This document shows positions 1 through 8,031 of a stretch of DNA of 15,093 nucleotides, piece after piece. Position numbers and translations under genes: made by a program. Each line of letters starts with the position of its first letter. Within the stretch, counting starts at the first letter, position 1. Origin of the DNA: Candidatus Poribacteria bacterium (GTDB lineage Bacteria > Poribacteria > WGA-4E > GCA-2687025); the NCBI GenBank assembly GCA_002687025.1, contig NYZG01000004.1, positions 1 to 15,093 on the forward strand. The letters are read 5' to 3'. The notes under the pieces were generated by a model. The model was not told the DNA's origin. It was given only the letters and a program-made list of their open reading frames with translations, and ran no database searches.

Positions 1-42
1 GCGTCCTCGACGCCATCCGAAATGCCCTACTCGGTCAGCCAT

Positions 43-828
43 TCATCCCGGCACGCGCGAGCCCGGCTGAGTAGTCACGACAGCGCATGTGAGAGCGACA
101 CCTGCGGCTGCTCCGATGACCAGCGGCCCTCCCGTCGACGAATGCGCCGTCCGAGCGGTCGCGGGCGGAGGCAGCGGAAGCACGGCCTCGGCGACCCGCG
201 CGGCCACCTCCGCCGCAAGAGGACAGGCGAGCGGCAGAGACAGCAGGCGCTCTGGCGCCAACCCAGGATCGCCCCGCTGACGCAGATAGCGACGCATTCC
301 GTCGAGCCCCCGACGGACCCTCTGCTGCGCCGTGCCGGGCGAAATCAGAAGAAGACGCGCGATCTCCTTGTAGGAGGCATCCGACATGTACCGCATCACG
401 AGGGGTGTCCGAAGCGATGCAGGCAGACGGCGAAGGGCGTCCTGCACAAACGCGCACACCGCCTCGTGGTTCTCCAGGAGGAGATGCTCGTCCGAGGCAG
501 CGTCTTCCACCGTCAGCTTCTCGGGGCGCGCCATCAACTCCTCGCGCCCCTTGCGGCGTCCCGCCTCGCTCGCGCGGGAGACGGCGATGCGCGCCAGCCA
601 GCCGCCGAACCCGGCCGGTGACCGCAACTGACCGAGTCGCTCGTAGGCGCGTAGGAACGACTCCTGCACCGCCTCTTCGGCGTCCGCGTGATTGAGCAGT
701 CGCGCGTAGGCGATCCCATGCAGCCGGTCTGAGTACCGCCGCACGAGCTCCGTGAAGGCGTCGTGGTCGCCCTGCTGCGCGCGCGCTACGAGCCGGGCGT
801 CGTCGTGATGTGCGTCGCTGCGTTCCAC
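43..828 (-). CDS. ECF sigma factor with C-terminal transmembrane helix (sigma-1)
   Basis: A 261-residue ECF-type RNA polymerase sigma factor. Region 2 lies at about residues 11-82 (ADAEEAVQESFLRAYERL is the core-binding/-10 recognition helix). Region 4 lies at about 124-180 (LPASLRTPLVMRYMSDASYK, then the recognition helix ISPGTAQQRVRRGL). A linker rich in Ala and Pro leads to one hydrophobic segment at about 234-252 (PLVIGAAAGVALTCAVVTT), and the protein ends nine residues later. I chose the GTG at 828-826 because GGAG stands 8 nt upstream and region 2 begins just after; the open frame extends to 1281 but that extra sequence is not sigma-like. The tail makes it membrane-tethered by analogy with its two paralogues in this window, but it has no ectodomain. 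It is either a minimal form or is cut short by its TGA at 45-43; an ATG (42-40) follows directly and reads on past the window edge. It probably heads the next sigma/secreted-protein unit. The sigma assignment is firm; the membrane role is inferred. Confidence 0.88.
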   Translation of the reverse strand: MERSDAHHDDARLVARAQQGDHDAFTELVRRYSDRLHGIAYARLLNHADAEEAVQESFLRAYERLGQLRSPAGFGGWLARIAVSRASEAGRRKGREELMARPEKLTVEDAASDEHLLLENHEAVCAFVQDALRRLPASLRTPLVMRYMSDASYKEIARLLLISPGTAQQRVRRGLDGMRRYLRQRGDPGLAPERLLSLPLACPLAAEVAARVAEAVLPLPPPATARTAHSSTGGPLVIGAAAGVALTCAVVTTQPGSRVPG

Positions 829-970
829 GTGGGTGTCTCCCGTGGCGCGTCCGTACACTGAAGACCGCTGGGACGGGACGGGTAATACGACGGATTGGCA
901 GGATGGCGTGCTTGGGCGCGGATGAGGATCGTGGACGGCGGCCGGTCGGCGGGGCGTAGACGCAAAGAGA

Positions 971-1012
971 ACGTCCCCGACGGAGCCCTCGGGTGAGAGT
1001 CGTCGGGGACGT
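971..1012 (-). terminator. Hairpin terminator after the sialidase-propeller gene
   Basis: A perfect 11-bp inverted repeat, ACGTCCCCGAC (971-981) and GTCGGGGACGT (1002-1012), with a 20-nt loop. It lies 25 nt past the stop codon of the 1038-4529 gene. On the minus strand the stem is followed by a T-rich stretch (TTCTCTTTG). The arm resembles that of the hairpin at 6421-6457 behind the paralogous gene. Confidence 0.7.
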
Positions 1013-1037
1013 GGATGGTGAATCAGCGTGCGGCGCG

Positions 1038-4000
1038 CTACTTCATGACGACCATCCGCCGCAGAGCTCGGTAGCTGCCGGCGGAGAGCTCGTACAGGTA
1101 TACGCCGCTGGCGACCTGCTCCCCACGCCTGTTCTTCCCATCCCAATGAGCGGCTCGGCTGCGCCCGTGGTACTCGCCGACATCTCGCCGGCCGAGCTCC
1201 AGCGTGCGCACAAGCTCTCCGGCGAGCCCGTACACGCGCACGGTGACGTCCGCCTCGGCCGCCAACTCGAACGGGATCCACGTCTCCGGGTTGAACGGGT
1301 TCGGGTAGTTCGCCATCAGCCGGTTCGCGAACGGCTCGATGCGGAACGGGAAGGTGAAGTCCGTCTCCACCAGCGACCGGTTGAGTCGCAGGTGAGACGC
1401 GCGGATGGCGCTTTCCCGCATGTGTGAGATGTCGCGCGTCGCCTCGAACGTGACTTCGAGGAACGCGTCAGACGCCTCTATCGGCCGCGCGGAGGCGAAC
1501 GCCACCGCCATGCGTCCGTCGCCCTCGCTCTGCGTCAGAAGCGGGCGCCGCGTCAGGTCACGCGCGTCGGAAGGTCTCAGCGCGACGTCCACCGGCCTGA
1601 GCAACGACGGGTCGTAGTCCAGGACCAACTCGCCAGCGGTCAGGTCGGCCATCGCGGATGCATCGAGGGTCACGGTCACTTGCGCGCCCGGCCGGGGCCT
1701 CGCTGTCGTTGCATCCAGGACGTACGTGATGTCCTCCGGGAGCCAGGCTGGGGCGGCCGCGCCGTTCGCGGCAGGGAACACCGTGATGAGACCAACGTCG
1801 TATTGCAGGAGCAGCGATGCGTCAGGAGCATCGATCCCTTCGATGACATCCGTTCCGCTCGCGTCCGCGTCCGCCACAAGAACGGCCTCGTCGTGGCTCA
1901 GAACTTGGTCCGACCACACGGGCGGAGTGACCTCGATGGGGAAGAGGACCGGCGGGCCGACGAGTGCAGTGGCGATGTATTCGAGGATCCACGCGGCGTC
2001 GTAGGCCGTCGGGACGCCGTTGCCGCTCACGTCGCCGTACATGAACTCCATGACGGAGAACGTGCCGTCAACGACGGAGGACGGTACGTTGCCCTCGTTG
2101 AGATCGGCGCGCGTGAGTCGCAGCGCGGTCGACGCGCCGCTGGGAGCCGTGGCGCCGATGTCGAAGTCGACGGTGACCACCGTGCCCAGTCCACTCGCAG
2201 CGTTGCCGAACGCGGCCGCCATCGAGAGATTGAGTTGGCCCGGAGCGATCACGTTCTGCTCCAGAGTCCACGTGGCCGGGTCGAGAATGCCCAGGCTCGT
2301 ATTCGCCGTCACCGGCGTGAGCAGTTGCGCGTCGTACGTCAGTGATAAACTGATCGAGCCGATGTTCAGCGTGTCGACGCTCGTGGTGTCGATGGGCACG
2401 GACACGGTTGCCCCCGCTTGACCGCGTCTGGTCGTGACCGTGAGTAGCGCACCTCCGGACGGCGCCGTCGCCGGTCCGACGAGGAACGCCACGCTCTGAT
2501 GCACCGACGGTGTCAAGAGGTCGCCGGCTCCGTCGACTAGAGCGACGTAGACGGCGTGGTTTCCGTCCGTCAGCGTGGGCATGGTGTCCGTGATACCCGA
2601 CGCTACCGGCGTGCCTCCCGCGACACCCGAATCCGGGAACGGCGCGTCCAACTGCCATGCCCAGTGCCCCGGCGACGGGTGGTTCTGGATGTCCACGGCT
2701 ACGTCCGTGAAAGTGGTTCCTGCCGGGAATGCCTGACCCGGCGTGGGCGCCACGATGGCGATCGAGGAAGCGAGCAGCGTGTTCGCGATCGAGAACGGCA
2801 CGCTGGCGCGAGAGTCAGCGTTGTCGTCCACGTCGATGAGGTTGTGCGCCGCATCCGAGACCAACGCGACGTGGACCGTGTAGGCGCCTCCGTCGACGAG
2901 GCCAGTCATCGTGTCGGTGAGAACGCCAGGATCGACGTGGTTCCCACCCGCGACGCCTGTGTCCGCAAACGACGTGTCAAGCTGCCAGTGCCAGTGGCCG
3001 GGGTCGGCGTGGTCTGTGATTGCCACGGTCAGGGGCGTGCTCGTCGTACCTGCGGGGAGCACCTCGTCAGCTGTCGGCGCCGTGATGGTGACCGTGGGCA
3101 GAGGCGGCATGCCCGTGCCTCTAACGGTGACGACCGTTGGGCTTCCGTCGGCGTTGTGCGTGATCGTGATGTTCGCCGTCTGCACGCCCTCCACAGTTGG
3201 CGTGAACGTCACGGCGACCGTCTCCGGGCCTTGTGGCAGGACATCGAACGGAAGCGCGGACGTCGGGGACACGGCGAATACGACGTTGTCGGATGTGATG
3301 TCGGTAACCGCTAGCGCCGCCGGACCCGTGTTGGCGATGGCGAACGTGTCTGCCGCCGAGCTGCTGACCCGCACGGAGGGGAAGTCGAGCGACTCCGGTG
3401 TCACTACTATCTCAGGAGGCGGGAGGAGGGCACTGGCTGTGACGATGCCGCCGGCGCCACGGTTGGCCATCAGGTGCGCGTATTCCGATGAGAATGCGAG
3501 CGCCGAGGGTATCGACTGCGACGACCATACGCCGGCGGCGCCTGGGATGCCCCACGTCAGGCCGCCGTCGGACGACTCCGACCATTGCAGGCCAACCGCC
3601 GAGTCTTGATACGCCACCAGAGCGTAGGCGCCACGCATGGCAATGGATGGGTATCCAATGCCCGTCGACATTACGGGCGTCCCCGACCACCCCCACGTCA
3701 GACCGGCGTCGGCCGAGCGCGCGACGTTCACCGTGCCGGTCCCTTCCCACCAGCACGCGAGCACCACCGACCCAGATGCGGCGAGACCTCGGGGTCGTGT
3801 CTGATCCCCTGTCGGCCTGTCGGCAGCGACCGTGATCGGCCCATCCCACGTCTGACCGAAGTCCGTCGACCTATGCGCGAGCATCGATCCCGCGCTGTAG
3901 TAGACAGCAACCAGCGCATCGCCGGCGAACACCCCGTCAATCGTTCCGTCATCCACATTGGGGACGACCGCGACGGTCGACTGTGATCCCCACGTGATCC

Positions 4001-4529
4001 CGCGATCCGTGGACACGCGACAGTAGTAGTTCCGGTTCCCGTCCGCCAGATCGATCCAGAACGCTGCCACGCGATCGCCGTCGACCGTGACGTCGTGGGC
4101 AGTCCACGTCTGCGCGGTCGTGAGGGCGGAAAGCGTCTGCTCGGTCCACGTGGCTCCCTCGTCGGGCGAACTGGCTGCCCACACCTGGTATTCACCTCCG
4201 ACGTAGTTCAGCCATGTGGCGACGACCAGATCGCCGTCGGCTCCGATCCCGGCGTTCCACTCATGAACTGTAGACGCGAATGTGTGCACACCCGCCCACG
4301 TGGCGCCAGCGTCAGTGGATCGCCGGTACTGCACGGCGCCGGCGCCTGTCGGCCCGTAGATCGCATGTACAGCGTGTGTGGTGGCCGCTACATCTGCCCG
4401 GTACATTCCTGCCTGCGAGTCAACCTCCACCTCTGGGTCCCACACAAGGGCCTGCACCGACGAAGACAGACCCGCGAGGATGCCCCACGCCACAACGAAC
4501 GCCTTCGCCCTACTCATTCCCGTGTACAT
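1038..4529 (-). CDS. Secreted modular protein: sialidase-type propeller, ASH, Ig-like repeats, cohesin, dockerin, sorting domain
   Basis: An intact exported protein of 1163 residues. A signal peptide (about 1-27) ends VQA/LVW. A six-bladed BNR/sialidase-type propeller follows, with six Asp boxes at 71, 121, 173, 221, 272 and 319 (STDAGATW, SPDEGATW, STDRGITW, STDFGQTW, SADAGLTW, SSDGGLTW). Next are an ASH/HYDIN-like beta domain (about 373-474) and two copies of an Ig-like repeat carrying GHW[HA]WQLD (about 479-583 and 590-685). Then come a cohesin-like domain (about 694-826), a dockerin-like pair of calcium loops (830-920; GDVSGNGVPTAYDAAWIL), a second cohesin-like domain (about 933-1060) and a FlgD-Ig/type-A-sorting-like C-terminus (1069-1163, ending RRMVVMK). 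I chose ATG 4529 because AGGGAG lies 5 nt upstream and the signal peptide starts there; the open frame upstream to 4667 is not protein-like. It probably acts at the cell surface on, or bound to, glycans. I see no proof of sialidase catalysis, since Asp boxes are structural. It follows sigma-2 by about 250 bp. Confidence 0.85.
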   Translation of the reverse strand: MYTGMSRAKAFVVAWGILAGLSSSVQALVWDPEVEVDSQAGMYRADVAATTHAVHAIYGPTGAGAVQYRRSTDAGATWAGVHTFASTVHEWNAGIGADGDLVVATWLNYVGGEYQVWAASSPDEGATWTEQTLSALTTAQTWTAHDVTVDGDRVAAFWIDLADGNRNYYCRVSTDRGITWGSQSTVAVVPNVDDGTIDGVFAGDALVAVYYSAGSMLAHRSTDFGQTWDGPITVAADRPTGDQTRPRGLAASGSVVLACWWEGTGTVNVARSADAGLTWGWSGTPVMSTGIGYPSIAMRGAYALVAYQDSAVGLQWSESSDGGLTWGIPGAAGVWSSQSIPSALAFSSEYAHLMANRGAGGIVTASALLPPPEIVVTPESLDFPSVRVSSSAADTFAIANTGPAALAVTDITSDNVVFAVSPTSALPFDVLPQGPETVAVTFTPTVEGVQTANITITHNADGSPTVVTVRGTGMPPLPTVTITAPTADEVLPAGTTSTPLTVAITDHADPGHWHWQLDTSFADTGVAGGNHVDPGVLTDTMTGLVDGGAYTVHVALVSDAAHNLIDVDDNADSRASVPFSIANTLLASSIAIVAPTPGQAFPAGTTFTDVAVDIQNHPSPGHWAWQLDAPFPDSGVAGGTPVASGITDTMPTLTDGNHAVYVALVDGAGDLLTPSVHQSVAFLVGPATAPSGGALLTVTTRRGQAGATVSVPIDTTSVDTLNIGSISLSLTYDAQLLTPVTANTSLGILDPATWTLEQNVIAPGQLNLSMAAAFGNAASGLGTVVTVDFDIGATAPSGASTALRLTRADLNEGNVPSSVVDGTFSVMEFMYGDVSGNGVPTAYDAAWILEYIATALVGPPVLFPIEVTPPVWSDQVLSHDEAVLVADADASGTDVIEGIDAPDASLLLQYDVGLITVFPAANGAAAPAWLPEDITYVLDATTARPRPGAQVTVTLDASAMADLTAGELVLDYDPSLLRPVDVALRPSDARDLTRRPLLTQSEGDGRMAVAFASARPIEASDAFLEVTFEATRDISHMRESAIRASHLRLNRSLVETDFTFPFRIEPFANRLMANYPNPFNPETWIPFELAAEADVTVRVYGLAGELVRTLELGRRDVGEYHGRSRAAHWDGKNRRGEQVASGVYLYELSAGSYRALRRMVVMK

Positions 4530-4777
4530 ATTCGCTCCCTGATTTGCCTCAGGCGCCCGCGCTTCGCACGCGGCCGCTCCTTGGGCCTTGGCGCCGGGAT
4601 TCGGTATCCTTCCGACGCCGGTAGCGGATCCAGTTATCGGCTGCGGGGTCCTCGCCTCGGCCGCCAAACCACTGCGGGGACCCCACCACTTCCGTTCTCA
4701 GCGTCCTTACGTCACGGTGCGCCTCCCCTGCGTCATCGCGACGACGTACCGGCCATGGGACCCCGCGATGGCGGTCT

Positions 4778-6322
4778 TCATGATGCGTCGCCGTCTGCCA
4801 ACGGCTCGACATAGACGCGGAAGCTGTCAAAGAGCGACGGTTCGTCCTGCTCGCGTTCCCATCGGCCGCTGTTCAGGGCAACCCAGGACACCCCGGCGGA
4901 CAGGTCACGGCCCGTCGGCACGTTGCGGAGCACCAGGCGGCCGTCCATGTACAGGGCGTAGTCGCACTCCGCCGTGCTGTAGCGCACTCGGATGTGATGC
5001 CACTCGCCGTCATACTCCCCGAACTGCACCGGCGGCGCTGGCCGCCCTGGGGTACCAACGCCGCAATGCCAGACGCCGTCGCTGCCTTTCCATACAAGGC
5101 ACCACGTGTTCATAGCGTCGCCATCCCGCGGGCGAGCCGGGGTCACCGTGAAGTCCGCGGCCTGCCATCCCGCCAGGTGATTGCCTATCCACAGACCGCA
5201 GTTGGTTCTGTCGCCACGCTGTGGCCGCACCCAATACTCGATAGTGACGATGCCCTGCACGATCGGGAAACGGTAGTACGCCCCTGGGATGTTCGTGCTT
5301 ACCATCGCCGCTCCCCGACCGCCGCCCGGCGGTACGTCCTCGGACTGAGCGTAGACGCCCGTCGTCCATCCGGGCAGCGCCTGACCGGGAACGAGGCCGT
5401 CGAAATCCTCCTGCATGATGAGGACGGCGTTGCCCGGGATGGGCCCGGCGAACGCCGCGCGCGCGTGCACGCCGTCGTGCGAGGCTCCGTAGGATGGGGC
5501 CGGGCGGCCCGCCAGCACCCGTACCCTTGCGACCGCGTCGGACGAAGAGGCCGATCCCTTCAGATGCGCCGAGGTCGCCAGGAACGCCCCCACGAACGCG
5601 GCGCATGTGATCACGACGCCCGCGACGGCGCCAACGGTCAGCGTCCCTGAGACGCTCGCCGAGGTCGTCGTTACACGAGCAGGAGGGTCCATCTGCCGCA
5701 CCTGTGTCGCCACGCGCCCCAAGGACGCCCCGCCGAACGGGTAAGCGATGCCCAGCGGCAACGGGGATTCCTCGACTCCACGCCGCGTGAGGTGCTGTCT
5801 GATACGCGCGAGCGCCCGCTCGACGCGTTTCTCCGCGGCGTTGGGCGTGATGTGCATCGCCTCGGCTATGCGCGCGTACGGCGCGTCCGACATGTGGCGC
5901 ATCACGAGCGGCACGCGCAGTGAATCAGGCAGCGAACGTAGCGCGTCCCGTACGAACAGGCGCGCATCTAGCTTCCAGTCGGAAGCTTCCTGGTCGACGG
6001 CCTCTGACGGCATCTCCGCGTAGTCCTGAGCTACGTCCGCGGGCGCCTCGCGTCGCAACTGCGCCTGGCGCCGCCCGATCCGCGACACCGCGATGCGACT
6101 GATCCACGCGCAGAAGCTGTCCGGCATTCTCAACCGCCCGAGTTGCTCGTAAGCTGTGAGGAGGGTGTCCTGCGTGACGTCCTGCGCCCACGCGTGGTCC
6201 AGCAGTCGCGCATACGCGATGGCGTAGACGTGTCCCTCGTACCTTCGCGCCAGGGCGACGAAGGCCTCCGCGTCGCCGGCAAGAGCCGCCGCGACATAGG
6301 CGCGGTCGCTGTCGTCTACGAT
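4778..6322 (-). CDS. Membrane-spanning ECF sigma factor with LamG/concanavalin-like ectodomain (sigma-2)
   Basis: A 514-residue fusion. Sigma region 2 is at about 1-75 (YAIAYARLLDHAWAQDVTQD) and region 4 at about 118-175 (LPDSLRVPLVMRHMSDAPYA, then ITPNAAEKRVERALARI). A transmembrane helix lies at about 227-251 (TLTVGAVAGVVITCAAFVGAFLA). After a Ser/Ala linker, a jelly-roll domain of the LamG/concanavalin type spans about 302-506 (VLIMQEDFDGL, YYRFPIVQGIVTIEYWVRP, GEWHHIRVRYS, YALYMDGRLVL, FDSFRVYVEPL). Predicted topology is sigma domains in the cytoplasm and jelly roll outside. No ATG, GTG or TTG precedes the conserved region-2 residues in frame: an ATG at 6358 is closed by TAG at 6337-6335. 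The Shine-Dalgarno AGAGGAG is spaced 7 nt from an ATC (6322-6320), taken here as a non-canonical start. The next in-frame TTG (6133) would delete most of region 2. Likely role: sensing an extracellular glycan or protein and directing transcription, perhaps of the secreted gene downstream (inference). Confidence 0.85.
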   Translation of the reverse strand: MVDDSDRAYVAAALAGDAEAFVALARRYEGHVYAIAYARLLDHAWAQDVTQDTLLTAYEQLGRLRMPDSFCAWISRIAVSRIGRRQAQLRREAPADVAQDYAEMPSEAVDQEASDWKLDARLFVRDALRSLPDSLRVPLVMRHMSDAPYARIAEAMHITPNAAEKRVERALARIRQHLTRRGVEESPLPLGIAYPFGGASLGRVATQVRQMDPPARVTTTSASVSGTLTVGAVAGVVITCAAFVGAFLATSAHLKGSASSSDAVARVRVLAGRPAPSYGASHDGVHARAAFAGPIPGNAVLIMQEDFDGLVPGQALPGWTTGVYAQSEDVPPGGGRGAAMVSTNIPGAYYRFPIVQGIVTIEYWVRPQRGDRTNCGLWIGNHLAGWQAADFTVTPARPRDGDAMNTWCLVWKGSDGVWHCGVGTPGRPAPPVQFGEYDGEWHHIRVRYSTAECDYALYMDGRLVLRNVPTGRDLSAGVSWVALNSGRWEREQDEPSLFDSFRVYVEPLADGDAS

Positions 6323-6329
6323 TGTCCCG

Positions 6330-6336
6330 CTCCTCT
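6330..6336 (-). promoter_or_regulatory. Ribosome binding site that decides the sigma-2 start
   Basis: AGAGGAG on the minus strand, overlapping the in-frame TAG that closes the frame upstream. The triplet at the ideal spacing (7 nt) is ATC at 6322-6320, directly before the conserved DDSDRAYV stretch. This suggests initiation at a non-canonical ATC, or a base change in a former ATG or GTG start. Confidence 0.5.
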
Positions 6337-6420
6337 ACTGGTACTGAGCACCTGACATATGCGTAGCCGACACGAAAATCGCGCGGCGACGGCCGAACGG
6401 TCATGGGCTGTAGCGAAGAC

Positions 6421-6457
6421 GTCCCCAACGACGCCACCTGGTGGTGTCGTTGGGGAC
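6421..6457 (-). terminator. Strong hairpin terminator after the TolB-propeller gene
   Basis: An 18-bp inverted repeat: GTCCCCAACGACGCCACC (6421-6438) and GGTGGTGTCGTTGGGGAC (6440-6457), with one G-U type mismatch; the tip must open to form a loop. It lies 30 nt past the TAG at 6489-6487 and upstream of sigma-2, separating the two transcription units. Only a weak T-run follows (GTCTTCG on the minus strand). The outer arm resembles the hairpin at 971-1012. Confidence 0.75.
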
Positions 6458-6486
6458 GCAAGGACAGCGTAGGCTGGGGGCCGCGC

Positions 6487-8031
6487 CTACTTCAGCACGA
6501 CCATGCGCCGTAGCGCCCGGTAACTGCCTGCGGAGAGCTCGTACAGGTAGACGCCGCTGGCGACCTGCTCGCCACGCTCGTTCTTCCCGTCCCAATGCGC
6601 AGCCTGATGGCGACCTCGGTACTCGCCAGTGGCGTGGCGTCCGAGTTCGAGCGTGCGCACGAGGTCGCCGGCGAGCCCGTACACGCGCACGGTAACGTCC
6701 GCATCAGCCGCCAACTCGAAGGGAATCCACGTCTCAGGATTGAACGGGTTCGGATAGTTCGCCATCAGCCGGTTGGCGAACGGCTCCACGCGGAACGGGA
6801 ACGCAAAGTCCGTCTCGATCCGCGACCGGTTGAGTCGCAGATGAGACGCGCGGATCGTGCTTGCCGTCGGCCTGGAGACCCGCGGCGTCACCTCGAACGT
6901 GACTTCGAGAAGCGCCTCGGATGCCCCTATCGGCCTGGCAGCGGCGAACGCGACCACCAGGCGGCCATCGCCTTCGCGCTGGGCGAGAAGTGGCCGGCCC
7001 GCATCGGCGTCGTGTCTCAACGACGCGGCGGTCGGACGCAGAAGCGCGGGGTCGTAATCGAGCGCGAGTTCGCCGGCCCGCAGACTTGCCATACCGGACA
7101 TATCCAGCAGGACGACGACGCCTCCGCCTGGACGCGCCGACGCCGATACGCCGCGCAGGCCGTACCCGGACGCGACCGGCGCCGACACAGGCGCGGCGGG
7201 TGGCGTCTCGACCGGGAAGACCGGGATGATCTCGACATCCCTCTGCAGGATCAGCGACGCGTCCAAGGCGGTGATATCAGGACCTCCGGCGTTGGGCTGA
7301 CCGTCGAGGATGACGTCCCCGTCTGCGTTGGCGACCTCGTGCGCGTTCTCCTGCGTAAGCGGATAGTGCGCCCAGACGGGCGCCGTCTCCTCAATGGGGA
7401 AGGCGAGCTCGACGGGCGGGTCCTGCAGGCTGTCCACGACGTGTCCGAGCACCCACGAAGCGTCGTATGGGGTGACGTCGCCGTTGCCGGTGACGTCGCC
7501 GTACATCGGCGCGAAGACGTGGAACGCGCCGTCCACGCCGGTGACGGCGACGTCGCCTTCGTCCATCTCCAGCTCGGCGAAGGTCACCGGGCTGGGGGCT
7601 CCCAGCGCCGCGGTTGGGGACACGTCGAACCGTAGCGTCAGGAGTGTCCCTGCGCCCGCGGCCGGCTTGTCGAGGGCGCCGGCGAGGGAGACGCTCAACG
7701 TGCCCGGCGCCGGGACGTTCTGCTCGACCGCCCACTCCGGCGGCACGACCTCCCCTGCGGTCGCGGCCGTCGTTGGCGTTCCCGCGCCATCGTTCTTCGG
7801 CGTGAGCAGCGCGGGATCGTACGCGATGCTGACGCGTACACCCGTGACGTCCAGGTCGGAAACGTCCGTCACGGTCACGGGAATAGCGACGACGTCTCCT
7901 ACCTGCGCCTGCGTGTCCCCGATGGTGATAGTCGCGCCGCCCGACACTGCTGGAGTTCCGACGCCCGCGGCGGCGATGGTCGTCGATCCGTCCGCAGCGT
8001 TGTGGCTAATGGTGATGTTCGCCGTCTGCAC
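6487..8031 (-). CDS. C-terminal open part: cohesin, dockerin, cohesin-like and sorting domains
   Basis: A 514-residue open frame. A GTG at 8031 is the formal start, but the homologous reading begins earlier, near 8095, at FHLEPNATETVTVTFTP, so this is the tail of the broken gene and not an independent gene. In order it holds the end of an ASH-like domain and a cohesin-like domain (TITIGDTQAQVGDVVAIPV ... VSIAYDPALLTP). A dockerin-like pair of loops follows (GDVTGNGDVTPYDASWVL, then LDASLILQRDVEIIPVFP). A second cohesin-like domain (LDMSGMASLRAGELALDYD) and the FlgD-Ig/sorting-like C-terminus (NYPNPFNPETWIPFELAADA to RRMVVLK) complete it. The last 100 or so residues are nearly identical to those of the 1038-4529 protein, and the DNA is visibly alike too, so this end was duplicated recently or kept alike by gene conversion. 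Confidence 0.7.
   Translation of the reverse strand: MQTANITISHNAADGSTTIAAAGVGTPAVSGGATITIGDTQAQVGDVVAIPVTVTDVSDLDVTGVRVSIAYDPALLTPKNDGAGTPTTAATAGEVVPPEWAVEQNVPAPGTLSVSLAGALDKPAAGAGTLLTLRFDVSPTAALGAPSPVTFAELEMDEGDVAVTGVDGAFHVFAPMYGDVTGNGDVTPYDASWVLGHVVDSLQDPPVELAFPIEETAPVWAHYPLTQENAHEVANADGDVILDGQPNAGGPDITALDASLILQRDVEIIPVFPVETPPAAPVSAPVASGYGLRGVSASARPGGGVVVLLDMSGMASLRAGELALDYDPALLRPTAASLRHDADAGRPLLAQREGDGRLVVAFAAARPIGASEALLEVTFEVTPRVSRPTASTIRASHLRLNRSRIETDFAFPFRVEPFANRLMANYPNPFNPETWIPFELAADADVTVRVYGLAGDLVRTLELGRHATGEYRGRHQAAHWDGKNERGEQVASGVYLYELSAGSYRALRRMVVLK

Noticed and set aside
1680..2345. Long plus-strand open frames opposite the minus-strand genes (for example 1680-2345, 6595-7635, 9649-10539)
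   Set aside because: They are Arg-rich, lack domain features and lie antisense to recognisable proteins; high GC makes stop codons rare in these frames.
4645..4684. Inverted repeat GGGGTCC/GGACCCC after sigma-2 as a terminator
   Set aside because: Only 7 bp with a 26-nt loop and no T-run; it may be chance in GC-rich DNA.
4778..6133. TTG at 6133 as the start of sigma-2
   Set aside because: It would remove the first 63 residues, including most of sigma region 2, and it has no ribosome binding site. The sigma-like reading continues upstream to the AGAGGAG at 6336-6330.
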